Part shown: piece by piece, positions 5,738-13,588 of the stretch
Position numbering within the stretch: position 1 is the first letter of the stretch
Layout: every line of letters starts with the position of its first letter
From: DATKHF01 sp035510355
Lineage (GTDB): Bacteria > Patescibacteriota > Saccharimonadia > Saccharimonadales > UBA4665
DNA length: 16,472 nt
Reading direction: 5' to 3'
NCBI GenBank assembly: GCA_035510355.1
Contig: DATKHF010000017.1
Span: forward strand, 1-16,472
The notes under the pieces: model-generated
What the model saw: only the letters and a program-made list of their open reading frames with translations
Database searches by the model: none
Told to the model about the DNA's origin: nothing
Translations under genes and position numbers: made by a program

Positions 5738-6316
5738 TTATTTTTTCTTGTGTAAAATTTGCTCTAGTTCCCGTTTCATTTGCTTAAAATCTTCATATAC
5801 AATCGCCTGCATGCCAACCGCACGTGCCGCAGCACAGTAGTGGTCAATGTCGTCTATGAACACACATTCGCTCGGCTTAACCCTTAGACGCTTAACCGTT
5901 AGCTTAAAGATATTAGGGTCTGGTTTCGTTAGCCCGACTTGAAAAGAAATTATCATGTCATCAAACAATTCCTTCTCTTCATCACTAAGTAAGTAATCTT
6001 CAATCCAAGTCGTTGCAATGTTGCTTAGAATAGCCGTCTTGTACTGGGGTCTTAAAGTACGTATGTAATTGATTAGCTCTGTATTCTTAACAGGGTCTTT
6101 ATCGAACAGTATCTTCCTGATTTCACTAATTGGCCGCTTAGTGAGCTCATGCAGTTGTCCAAAAAACTCCTCTTCAGTAATAAGACCTCCATCGTAGGCA
6201 CGATTTAACTCACGGGCACGGTCTTGTATCGTGGTTGTTGGTAGAGATGACCAAAACTCTTTCCAGGCACTACTCGTTAATACTCCGAAACAATCAAAAA
6301 TTATGGCCTTGATCAT
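5738..6316 (-). CDS. HAD-superfamily hydrolase (subfamily IA)
   Basis: The 192-residue protein carries the HAD motifs in order. Motif I is IIFDCFGVL (nucleophile Asp8), motif II is ILSN, the conserved Lys of motif III is in GLTKPDPNIF, and motif IV is VFIDDIDHYCAAARAVGM. A helical cap lies between motifs I and II (about 15-90). The residue two after the nucleophile is Phe instead of the phosphatase Asp, as in haloacid-dehalogenase-like and epoxide-hydrolase-N-terminal-like members, so a general phosphatase role is not assured. The start is ATG at 6316, not the upstream frame extension. A promoter with -35 TCGACA and -10 TATACT ends six bases before this ATG. It is followed by the Nudix gene. 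Confidence 0.85.
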   Translation of the reverse strand: MIKAIIFDCFGVLTSSAWKEFWSSLPTTTIQDRARELNRAYDGGLITEEEFFGQLHELTKRPISEIRKILFDKDPVKNTELINYIRTLRPQYKTAILSNIATTWIEDYLLSDEEKELFDDMIISFQVGLTKPDPNIFKLTVKRLRVKPSECVFIDDIDHYCAAARAVGMQAIVYEDFKQMKRELEQILHKKK

Positions 6317-6322
6317 GCTGAT

Positions 6323-6352
6323 AGTATATAGAGCCAATAAACCTGTTGTCGA
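6323..6352 (-). promoter_or_regulatory. Leaderless promoter of the HAD-Nudix operon
   Basis: TCGACA (6347-6352), an 18-base spacer and TATACT (6323-6328) are read on the minus strand, and the -10 ends six bases before the ATG at 6316. Both hexamers match the consensus at 5 of 6. This is one of the clearest leaderless-type promoters here. Confidence 0.65.
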
Positions 6353-6364
6353 CCGTCGGTTTGC

Positions 6365-7189
6365 CTATGCCGCTTCTTGGCCTACTTCAGCAAGCCCAAA
6401 CCTAATAAGACTCAGAGCCGCTGTACCACCAAGATCCTTAATTGCTCTAGCAGGCAAGGATCTTCCTTCGGGATTGTCGCCAAAGTAAATACTGCCGGGG
6501 TGTTCATGGTGATACTTTTGGTTTCCTTCCCCTAGCGTAAGTGCAGAGACTGCTAATGAGTCGGCACCTAATGAGCCGTCAGCGTGTGGTTCGATTTCTC
6601 CCGTCACCAAGGCTCTGAATGGGTGTATGCCACCATGACCCAAACTATTTACTAAATTACCTCCTGTAACATATACAGCTTTTTCGACCGCCCACGATAC
6701 AGCACCCATATAACTCGGATTACCGACAGCTTTATTGACGGCAACATGCCCTGCCAAACTTGCAGCCAACCCAAGATTTGTCCTGTCAAAAATTTTCTTA
6801 TCTAACCTATCAGGCTGTAAATCTGGTGCAAAAACGTCCGCTTCTTCTACTGCTCGTGCGGCTCGACTGTATAGTGGTGTATTTTTGAAAAATAACTTTG
6901 CAACACCATACCTTCCCTGTAATGCCGGTGAGTGGGGATCGCCTGTCCTATCGGCATTTTCGTGATGAGTCCGATGCACTGTAGCCCATACTCGTGGCCT
7001 AGTTCCTGTTCCCCAAATTACAGTACGTGCAGCAATTTCAAGCGGAGATACTGGTTTGTACGACTTATGCGTTAAAGACCTATGCATCCATCCAGTAGTT
7101 GCCGCAAAGTCTGCAACCCCAACAGCAACACCAATAGACGTAGCTTTTACCAACTGGTTCTTTATTTTCGATTTATTAACTTCAGACAC
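6365..7189 (-). CDS. Acyl-CoA/fatty-acid desaturase family protein, divergent
   Basis: The 274-residue protein shows the histidine boxes of the stearoyl-CoA desaturase family, which place a di-iron centre: HRSLTH (36-41), HRTHH (72-76), NSLGH (181-185, matching the family NS-x-x-H), and GEGNQKYHHEHP (220-231). In the last box the first His of the canonical GEGWHNxHH is Gln224. The usual long paired membrane helices are weak; the most hydrophobic stretches are Ala/Val/Gly-rich (about 16-32 and 138-151). It is therefore an unusually polar member. A role in modifying scavenged host lipids is speculation. The start is GTG at 7189, directly after an in-frame TAA, which rules out an upstream start in this frame. 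TATACT lies eight bases upstream. Confidence 0.72.
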   Translation of the reverse strand: MSEVNKSKIKNQLVKATSIGVAVGVADFAATTGWMHRSLTHKSYKPVSPLEIAARTVIWGTGTRPRVWATVHRTHHENADRTGDPHSPALQGRYGVAKLFFKNTPLYSRAARAVEEADVFAPDLQPDRLDKKIFDRTNLGLAASLAGHVAVNKAVGNPSYMGAVSWAVEKAVYVTGGNLVNSLGHGGIHPFRALVTGEIEPHADGSLGADSLAVSALTLGEGNQKYHHEHPGSIYFGDNPEGRSLPARAIKDLGGTAALSLIRFGLAEVGQEAA

Positions 7190-7197
7190 TTAGGCTA

Positions 7198-7230
7198 AGT
7201 ATACGGTAAGCTCACTTAATTCGCAGAATT
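7198..7230 (-). promoter_or_regulatory. Putative desaturase promoter and small dyad
   Basis: TATACT (7198-7203, minus strand) ends eight bases before the GTG start. At the -35 position a 13-base dyad, AATTC-GCA-GAATT (7218-7230), replaces a recognisable -35. It could be a regulator site or chance. Confidence 0.35.
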
Positions 7231-7246
7231 GTTTAGTCAAATTTAT

Positions 7247-9916
7247 CTATAATTCACCCCAGTTTTGCCCAATACTGGTATCAACGGTGAGTTTAACTGG
7301 CAATTTGTAGGCTTGTTCCATGGTGGTTTTAAGCAGTTCAGCTACTTGCTGACTATCCTTTCTATTACACTCAACGATCAGTGAGTCGTGGATTTGTAAC
7401 AACACATTTGCTTCCGGAAATCCTGTATGTAATTTTTTATCGACTGCTGTCATAGCTAGTTTCATAATGTCTGCTGCAGTTCCCTGAAATGGCATATTCA
7501 CGGCAGCCCGCATTGCAGCTTCTCGCACTGCAAAATTACTAGAATTTATATCTGGTGTTGGTCGACGCCGGCCAAATAGCGTTGCAGTGTAACCATCTTT
7601 GCGAGCCTGCTCCTTGACTGATTCTATGAAGCTAAGCAACTTTGGCCTTACTTCAAAATAACGCTTAATAAAATGCTGGGCTTGTTCGTAGCTCATCCCA
7701 GTAGCAATAACTAAGCCATGCGCACTCAGCCCATACATAACGCCGAAGTTAACTACCTTAGCTTCACGACGCATGTTTTTAGTTACATCTTCTGGCTCAC
7801 GATCATATATTTGTGCAGCCGTGATAGTGTGTACGTCTACGTCACGATTAAATTGTTCAATGAGGGTTTTATCATTTGAGAGATAGGCAGCAATGCGCAG
7901 CTCAAACTGGCTATAATCGGCGCTCACTAGAGCTTTATCCTTACCCGCAACAAAAGCCGTACGGATACGTCGACCAAGATCAGTACGGACTGGTATATTT
8001 TGCAAGTTCGGATCAGTGCTACTAAGTCGGCCGGTTTGTGCGATTGTGAGCTTAAAATTCGTATGCAGCCGCGAATGTTCATCGACTAGCTTTGGTAATG
8101 CATCAACGTATGTGCTTTTAAGCTTAGTGACTTCCCTGTACAGAGAAATAAGATCAATAATTGGGTGGGTACCACGCAGTTTATCTAATTCACTAGCAGC
8201 CGTACTGTAACCAGTTTTTCCCTTTTTTATGCCTTGCGTTGATAAGGCGAGATGTAATTTACTAAATAAGATATCTGCCAATTGTGCCGGACTTCCAATA
8301 TTAAATTGTTCATCAGCATAACCATAGATCTGTTGCTCAAGGTCAGAGATTGCATCATCAATCTCAACTGAAAACTTTTTAAGGTAACTAGTATCCAGCT
8401 CGATGCCAACCCATTCCATACGTGCTAGTACCGGGATAACTGGCCATTCAATCTCCTGTGCTAGCTTGAGCAACTTCGGTATAGCTTGAAGTGCCATGGC
8501 TTGTTGTTCATAAAGGGCCGCTATGATGGCAATAATTTCTGGCTCTGAACCAATGAGCTGTTTGGGATCGAGATTTTCAAAGCCGGCGCCCTCATACCCC
8601 AAATCGGCTGTGGCCAGTTCCGTAAGGCTCTGCTCGCGGCGTAAAGAATTCAGCAAAAATGCCCCAATCAATACATCGTGCTCTACTAATGGCACTTCAA
8701 TCCCTAGCTCAAGGAGTACTTTAAGTGTAGCTTTTACGTCATAGCCGATAAGTTTGGTCTTAGTAGTAGTAATTTTACTCAGAGCTTTTACTACATCTTC
8801 TTGGCTGAGCGCCGCAAGATCGAGTGTATAGGTATTCTTTCCATCACTGCTGAGTGCCATAATTAGTGGCCTACGGCCATGTTTTCCAGCACAAAAACTA
8901 TGAACAAATAGTTGTTCAGTGTTATTGATTTTGAGCTCTGTGAGCTTTGCTTTCGTATTAATGTATTCGCTTTTACCTACTTTTAGAGAAGTACTTGGTG
9001 ATGCTGCATCATGTTCGCTAATAGCAACCTGCATAATTTCAGGTAACTGCCGCGCTAATGTACGAAACTCTAGTTTCTGTAATAATTGCAGTACGGTAGC
9101 TGGCTGAACATTACTCCCATCAACAGCTTTTAAATCAAGCTTGATAGGTGCATCGCACCAAATCGCACCTAATTTTTTACTCAAGTCAGCAAGTTCTCTG
9201 CCAGCTTCAAGCTTTTTGCGCACAGAATCTTTAACAAGCTCTAGATTTTTATAGATATTATCCAATGTTTTAAATTCTTTAAGTAATTCTGTCGCCGTTT
9301 TTTCACCGATGCCCGGCACGCCAGGGATATTATCCGAAGCATCTCCTTTTAGTGCTTTCAGATCCAAAAATTGATCAACGGTAATACCGTATTTTGCTTC
9401 AAAGCTCTTGGGTGAATATAACTCTATATTGCTCAGACCTTTCTTAAGTGCATACATGTGAACGTGCTGATCTACGAGTTGCAACATATCAAGATCGCTA
9501 CTAATAAGTAATGTCTCAATACCTTTTTTGGTAGCCTGTGTTGATAATGTCCCCATGATATCGTCAGCCTCATAATCATCCAGCTCGTAGAGTGGCCAAC
9601 CAAAAGCCTGTAGTAGTTCGTGTAGTACAGGGATTTGTTCATAAAAGTCTGGTGGCGCCGGCTTGCGACCAGCCTTATACTCAGGATACATTGCCAAACG
9701 CTTACGAATATTTGTTTTGGGCTTATCCCACGCTATAGCAACGTAATCTGGCTTCAGTCGCTTAATAACTTCTAACGCCATGACTGCGAAGCCGTAAACA
9801 CCACCCGTTGGAGTTCCATCTTTCGTCGAAAGATTCGGCATAGCGTAATAACCTCGGTAAAATACACTCTTACCATCAATAATCACAAACCGTTTTGGCT
9901 GCTTCGAATCTGTCAT
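7247..9916 (-). CDS. polA: DNA polymerase I
   Basis: Pol I removes primers and fills gaps in Okazaki-fragment and excision repair. The 889-residue protein has an N-terminal 5'-3' exonuclease domain (about 1-300: FVIIDGKSVFYRGYYAM, YEADDIMGTL, and the helix-hairpin-helix KGDASDNIPGVPGIGEKTA). A central exonuclease-like domain follows (about 310-480) in which the DxE-type catalytic residues are absent, so proofreading is probably lost. The C-terminal polymerase domain has motif A ADYSQFELRIAAYL, the O-helix RREAKVVNFGVMYG with the Phe that disfavours dideoxynucleotides, and motif C LLQIHDSLIVE. The usual HDE of motif C is HDS here. ATG at 9916 is chosen over the frame extension to 9952, because TATACT ends six bases before it. 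Confidence 0.96.
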   Translation of the reverse strand: MTDSKQPKRFVIIDGKSVFYRGYYAMPNLSTKDGTPTGGVYGFAVMALEVIKRLKPDYVAIAWDKPKTNIRKRLAMYPEYKAGRKPAPPDFYEQIPVLHELLQAFGWPLYELDDYEADDIMGTLSTQATKKGIETLLISSDLDMLQLVDQHVHMYALKKGLSNIELYSPKSFEAKYGITVDQFLDLKALKGDASDNIPGVPGIGEKTATELLKEFKTLDNIYKNLELVKDSVRKKLEAGRELADLSKKLGAIWCDAPIKLDLKAVDGSNVQPATVLQLLQKLEFRTLARQLPEIMQVAISEHDAASPSTSLKVGKSEYINTKAKLTELKINNTEQLFVHSFCAGKHGRRPLIMALSSDGKNTYTLDLAALSQEDVVKALSKITTTKTKLIGYDVKATLKVLLELGIEVPLVEHDVLIGAFLLNSLRREQSLTELATADLGYEGAGFENLDPKQLIGSEPEIIAIIAALYEQQAMALQAIPKLLKLAQEIEWPVIPVLARMEWVGIELDTSYLKKFSVEIDDAISDLEQQIYGYADEQFNIGSPAQLADILFSKLHLALSTQGIKKGKTGYSTAASELDKLRGTHPIIDLISLYREVTKLKSTYVDALPKLVDEHSRLHTNFKLTIAQTGRLSSTDPNLQNIPVRTDLGRRIRTAFVAGKDKALVSADYSQFELRIAAYLSNDKTLIEQFNRDVDVHTITAAQIYDREPEDVTKNMRREAKVVNFGVMYGLSAHGLVIATGMSYEQAQHFIKRYFEVRPKLLSFIESVKEQARKDGYTATLFGRRRPTPDINSSNFAVREAAMRAAVNMPFQGTAADIMKLAMTAVDKKLHTGFPEANVLLQIHDSLIVECNRKDSQQVAELLKTTMEQAYKLPVKLTVDTSIGQNWGEL

Positions 9917-9922
9917 GTAATA

Positions 9923-9928
9923 AGTATA
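9923..9928 (-). promoter_or_regulatory. polA -10 element, leaderless spacing
   Basis: TATACT on the minus strand ends six bases before the polA ATG (intervening TATTAC). No clear -35 lies 16-18 bases upstream. The 139-base region between polA and the divergent kinase gene otherwise holds only that gene's promoter. Confidence 0.45.
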
Positions 9929-10020
9929 CGCGTCATAGTGCTCGCACAGCACCTGAAGATTCCGACATACCTATAAAACCTATCCTTATTCGAATATACT
10001 ATGCCATACAAACGATAATT

Positions 10021-10049
10021 ATGACAGAAGGGCAGTATTTTAGTACAAT
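10021..10049 (+). promoter_or_regulatory. Leaderless promoter of the P-loop kinase gene
   Basis: ATGACA (10021-10026), a 17-base spacer and TACAAT (10044-10049) each match at 5 of 6. The -10 ends six bases before the ATG at 10056, and no Shine-Dalgarno is present. Confidence 0.65.
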
Positions 10050-10055
10050 GCACAT

Positions 10056-10625
10056 ATGCAGAATGAAGATATCAAAGTGGTAGCGTTTGTTGGCATGCCC
10101 GGCGCAGGTAAAAGTTCATGTGTTGAGTACTTAGAGAAAAAGGGGTTTCCATCCGTCTATTTCGGCGGTATTACAGTTGACGAAGTTAAAGCCCGTGGCC
10201 TGGAAGTTAATGAGGTCAATGAGAAAGCTATACGTGAAGATATCCGTACTAAAGAAGGTAAAGACGCCTATGCTAAACGTATAATTTCTAAAATCAAGGG
10301 TTTGGCAGACCAAGGTCAAACTAAAGTAGTTGCCGATGGACTTTATAGTTGGACTGAGTACAAAGCATTCAAAGAAGAATTTGGTAACAATGCGATAATT
10401 ATTGCTATTGCTGCTCCGCGTCAGCTTCGCCATGAACGTTTAGCAAATCGACCAATCCGCCCCTTCACTGATGCCGAAGTTACTGCTCGTGAATTTGCTG
10501 AGATTGAAAATATCGAAAAAGGCGGTCCGATAGCGAACGCCGACTACACTATCGTAAATGAGAATTCATCTGACGATATGCTTGGCAGACTTGATAAGAT
10601 TCTAAAAGACACGAAATTTATTTGA
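10056..10625 (+). CDS. P-loop nucleotide-kinase-like protein (UPF0200/dephospho-CoA-kinase-like)
   Basis: The 189-residue protein has a Walker A GMPGAGKSS at 13-21 and then GFPSVYFGGITVDEVKARGLEVN. An ADGLYSWTEYKAFKEEFG segment matches the DGIRSxxE-xxF pattern of archaeal UPF0200/AAA_18 nucleotide kinases. An Arg-rich lid (RQLRHERLANRPIRP) follows, and NADYTIVNENSSDDML lies near the C-terminus. The layout is that of adenylate-kinase-fold or dephospho-CoA-kinase-like enzymes; the substrate is unknown. It is monocistronic, divergent from polA, and its last eight bases overlap the end of rpoD on the other strand. A long antisense frame inside it is a shadow. Confidence 0.8.
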   Translation: MQNEDIKVVAFVGMPGAGKSSCVEYLEKKGFPSVYFGGITVDEVKARGLEVNEVNEKAIREDIRTKEGKDAYAKRIISKIKGLADQGQTKVVADGLYSWTEYKAFKEEFGNNAIIIAIAAPRQLRHERLANRPIRPFTDAEVTAREFAEIENIEKGGPIANADYTIVNENSSDDMLGRLDKILKDTKFI

Positions 10626-11739
10626 TGTAATCGTGCAGTTTGCGAGCATCTTTATGTTTGCGCAGTTTTGCCAACGCTTTAGCTTCTATCTGACGAATAC
10701 GCTCTCGAGTAACAGCAAATTCCTGGCCAACTTCTTCAAGCGTATGCTGCTTGCCATCCTCAAGCCCAAAGCGCAGCTTGATAATTTTTTGCTCGCGCTC
10801 GGTTAGTGCGCTAAGCATATCTTTTACTTGCTCTTTGAGTAGTTGTCCAGTAGCTGATTCTTCAGGTGTAATAGTATCTTCATCCTCAATAAAGTCGGCC
10901 AAGACTGACTCTTCCTCGTCATCACGAATTGAAGCATCAAGGCTAGAAATATCCTGCTTTATCTTCATGATGTGTTCGACTTTATCAATGTCTATTTCCA
11001 TTTCTTTAGCAATCTCTTCATTAGTCGGTTCACGGTTAAGTTCCTGCGTTAATCGACGTTGGGTACGCAATAGTTTATTGATGGTCTCTACCATGTGTAC
11101 CGGAATACGAATGGTACGAGCCTGATCAGCAATTGCCCGCGTAATGGCTTGACGAATCCACCAGGTAGCATATGTGCTGAATTTAAAACCCTTGTCTGGG
11201 TCAAATTTTTCAACAGCTCTGAGTAAACCAGTATTGCCCTCTTGAATAAGATCAAGTAAATCCAAACCACGACCAACGTAGCGCTTAGCGATTGAAACAA
11301 CTAGACGCATATTAGCCTCAGCCATTTGGTCCTTAGCTCGTTTATCGCCTGAGACAACTTTCTTGGCTAGGGTCAGCTCTTCTTCGGCAGAAAGTAGTGG
11401 AATTTTTCCGATTTCACGCAAATATAATCTGACTGAGTCGTCAGCGATATCGTCCAGATAATTCTGGTCCGTGAGAGTAACCTCTTCTTCTTCATCGGCT
11501 ACCCATTCACTATCAAAGCTACCTGCTGCCGATTCAGCTGCGACAATTTCAATATTTGCGTCTGCCAAATCAGTGTATAACGCGTCTAATAGCTCAACAT
11601 TTTCTTCCGGAATAGCCTCAAGAATTTCTTGCTGAGTAATTTTCTTTTCTTTTTTGGCTTTGTCGAGTAGCTTCTGTTTAGCTTGTGTTAAATTAATTTC
11701 ATTGTCGTTGGTAGGTGTAGGTTGTGCATTCTTAGCCAT
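10618..11739 (-). CDS. rpoD: Primary RNA polymerase sigma factor (sigma-70/SigA)
   Basis: Sigma-70 directs RNA polymerase to housekeeping promoters. The 373-residue protein has an acidic N-terminal region (about 1-95) with a short region 1.1-like part. Region 1.2 is DDSVRLYLREIGKIPLLSAEEE. Region 2 includes AKRYVGRGLDLLDLIQEGN and the -10 recognition helix FKFSTYATWWIRQAITRAI. Region 3 begins RTIRIPVHMVETINK. Region 4 has LTEREQKIIKLRFGL and the -35 helix HTLEEVGQEFAVTRERIRQIEAKALAKLRK. AAAGGAG lies nine bases before the ATG, inside the end of dnaG, and the gap to the dnaG stop is three bases. This is the dnaG-rpoD part of the macromolecular synthesis operon, with no rpsU present. Confidence 0.97.
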   Translation of the reverse strand: MAKNAQPTPTNDNEINLTQAKQKLLDKAKKEKKITQQEILEAIPEENVELLDALYTDLADANIEIVAAESAAGSFDSEWVADEEEEVTLTDQNYLDDIADDSVRLYLREIGKIPLLSAEEELTLAKKVVSGDKRAKDQMAEANMRLVVSIAKRYVGRGLDLLDLIQEGNTGLLRAVEKFDPDKGFKFSTYATWWIRQAITRAIADQARTIRIPVHMVETINKLLRTQRRLTQELNREPTNEEIAKEMEIDIDKVEHIMKIKQDISSLDASIRDDEEESVLADFIEDEDTITPEESATGQLLKEQVKDMLSALTEREQKIIKLRFGLEDGKQHTLEEVGQEFAVTRERIRQIEAKALAKLRKHKDARKLHDYIK

Positions 11740-11742
11740 AAT

Positions 11743-13491
11743 TTAAGACTCCTTTGCTTGCTTAAGTAATATATCCAATTGTTTCGCTCTTGCTAATAAC
11801 CGATCAGTGTCGGCATCATTAGTTGTTTGGAGTTGTGATGACAATTCACGTTTTTGAGTCTTTACATATCGTTCTATCAGGCGAGTTTGCAAGTGAGCGG
11901 CCTCGTATCGGAGTTCTAGCAAGTCTAGTTCCTGATAGAGTGTTTCATATTGTAATACTAGAATTTTAACATATTCGGCGACAGGTTCCAAGGCCATAGC
12001 CGTTCCAACGTCGCCAGCAAACTCCGGATTATCGCGTAGAAATTGCAAAAGTTGTTGTGCCGGTAGCGTACTGAGCATGCCTTCAGTAATTGGCTCTAAG
12101 AAATCACGTAGCTTGGGTTGCTGTAAGACGAGTGATAAAAAGTGATCTTGGTTCTTCCCCATTTCTGCTGCAAGTTTGTCTACGGGTTCCGGTTTGACCA
12201 GTCTGTGCTTTAAACGCGTGGCTGGTTCTGGTTTAAGTTTTGTTAACAACGCCTCACGACTCACCTGTAATATTTCGGCAATTTTTTGGACGTAATGATC
12301 CTGTTCAACCTTATCGGTTAAGTTTTGGACGATTGGCATAATATCATCACTAAATTGTCGCTTACCTGCTGCGGTATCTAGATCAAATTGCTGTTTGAAG
12401 TACTCTATTAGCCAATCGAGAGCATAAACTGACTCATCAATGGCTTTTTGCCATTTCCCGGGACTGCGCTTAATGAGCTCGTCCGGGTCCTTACCGGTTG
12501 TAAGCGTAATAACACTAAGTGACACACCGACTTTACCAGCAATCGGGATAGCTCGTTCGGTGGCATTTAAACCTGCTCTATCGGCATCGAAGCTTAGACG
12601 AATATCATTGACGAAGCGACTAAGCGCCTTAAGGTGCTGCTCAGTCAAAGCAGTGCCAGCCGTTGCTACAACTTGGCGTACGCCAGCTTGGTGACTAGTG
12701 ATAACGTCGAGATTACCTTCAGTTACCACTGCATACTTAGCCTTACGAATTGCCTCTTTGGCTAAATGCAGGCCAAAAACATGACGACTTTTATCGTATA
12801 AAATCGTTTGCGGAGTGTTGATGTATTTAGGCGCACTAGGATCATCGTGTAGCAATCTAGCCGTAAAGCCAATGATTCGTCCTTGCTGGTCGGCTAACGG
12901 GATCATGATTCGTCCACGAAACATGTCTACGCTACCCTGGTAGCGTTGCGTGCTAAGACCAGCACGTTTGATCTCGTCATCTGTAAAGTTTTTACTTTTT
13001 AGAAAGTCTAAAAGAGCTGTGCCACTGTTTGGCGCATAGCCAATTTGCCATTCTAGAGCCGTGGATTTACTAAACTGTCGCTCTTTTAAAATATATTCCA
13101 GGGCTGTTTGATTTTTACTAAAATGGGCTTGATAAAATTTTGCTGTCAATTTAAGCGCTTCGTATAATCGTTCCTTCTGTTTGGCGTCGCCACGACCAGC
13201 ACTGCGTTGGTATTGCTCGAGGTCGACACCAGCTTTGTTGGCGAGCAGCTCAAGGGCACCTCGAAAATCTAAGCCTTCGATTTCCATTACAAAGCTGAAC
13301 ATATTACCACCCTTGTTGCTGCTAAAATCGTGCCAGATCTGCTTCTCAGGGCTTACCATAAAACTCGGTGTTTTTTCATTCCCAAAGGGACTCAACCCGC
13401 GCCAATTATGGCCAGCACGTTTTAGCTGGACGTATTCGCCTATTACGTCTTCAATCGCCAGCCGGTTTTTTACTTCTTCCACTGCATCCAT
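11743..13491 (-). CDS. dnaG: DNA primase, zinc ribbon degenerate
   Basis: Primase makes RNA primers at the replication fork. The 582-residue protein follows the DnaG order. The N-terminal CHC2 region (about 1-95) still has GHNWRGLSPFGNEKTPSF and WHDFSSNKGGN. The TOPRIM core has the VVTEGNLDVI Glu and LSFDADRAG Asp pair, and a C-terminal helical domain for helicase contact follows. All four zinc ligands expected from Escherichia coli DnaG (Cys40, His43, Cys61, Cys64) are replaced, by Ser34, Gly37, Asp55 and Ser58. The surrounding residues are well conserved, so this is not a sequencing shift. It is the first gene of the dnaG-rpoD operon. A promoter with TTGCTA and GATACT ends nine bases before the ATG. 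Confidence 0.96.
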   Translation of the reverse strand: MDAVEEVKNRLAIEDVIGEYVQLKRAGHNWRGLSPFGNEKTPSFMVSPEKQIWHDFSSNKGGNMFSFVMEIEGLDFRGALELLANKAGVDLEQYQRSAGRGDAKQKERLYEALKLTAKFYQAHFSKNQTALEYILKERQFSKSTALEWQIGYAPNSGTALLDFLKSKNFTDDEIKRAGLSTQRYQGSVDMFRGRIMIPLADQQGRIIGFTARLLHDDPSAPKYINTPQTILYDKSRHVFGLHLAKEAIRKAKYAVVTEGNLDVITSHQAGVRQVVATAGTALTEQHLKALSRFVNDIRLSFDADRAGLNATERAIPIAGKVGVSLSVITLTTGKDPDELIKRSPGKWQKAIDESVYALDWLIEYFKQQFDLDTAAGKRQFSDDIMPIVQNLTDKVEQDHYVQKIAEILQVSREALLTKLKPEPATRLKHRLVKPEPVDKLAAEMGKNQDHFLSLVLQQPKLRDFLEPITEGMLSTLPAQQLLQFLRDNPEFAGDVGTAMALEPVAEYVKILVLQYETLYQELDLLELRYEAAHLQTRLIERYVKTQKRELSSQLQTTNDADTDRLLARAKQLDILLKQAKES

Positions 13492-13500
13492 ACACTAGTA

Positions 13501-13529
13501 AGTATCTAGCAGAAAGTAGCTAGTAGCAA
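13501..13529 (-). promoter_or_regulatory. dnaG-rpoD operon promoter
   Basis: TTGCTA (13524-13529), a 17-base spacer and GATACT (13501-13506) are read on the minus strand. The -10 ends nine bases before the dnaG ATG, leaving a leader of only one to three bases. Confidence 0.5.
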
Positions 13530-13573
13530 GTACTGCGATTGCTTTGTTACTTCTGGAGTACTACAGCCGCTTA

Positions 13574-13582
13574 TGGTTTAAT
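13574..13582 (+). promoter_or_regulatory. Extended -10 promoter of the repeat membrane protein
   Basis: TGG followed by TTTAAT (13577-13582) makes an extended -10 that ends six bases before ATG 13589 (intervening GAAACT). It supports this ATG over a TTG start at 13544. Confidence 0.5.
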
Positions 13583-13588
13583 GAAACT

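Noticed and set aside
10131..10433. 100-codon minus-strand frame inside the P-loop kinase gene
   Set aside because: It is antisense to a well-supported kinase, has Phe/Ser-rich shadow composition and no recognisable motif.
10751..11125. 124-codon plus-strand frame opposite rpoD
   Set aside because: Ser-rich low-complexity shadow of the acidic, Glu/Asp-rich sigma-factor coding strand.
13181..13498. 105-codon plus-strand frame opposite dnaG
   Set aside because: Antisense shadow of the conserved DnaG N-terminus, with no start signal of its own.
13495..13535. TAG-rich short repeats (CTAGTA, CTAGCA, GTAGCTAGTAGC) upstream of dnaG
   Set aside because: Short, irregular and without spacer periodicity; explained well enough as promoter DNA.
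13544..13588. TTG-initiated N-terminal extension of the repeat membrane protein
   Set aside because: The extended -10 element at 13574-13582 lies within it, and ATG 13589 has the same six-base spacing as other genes here.
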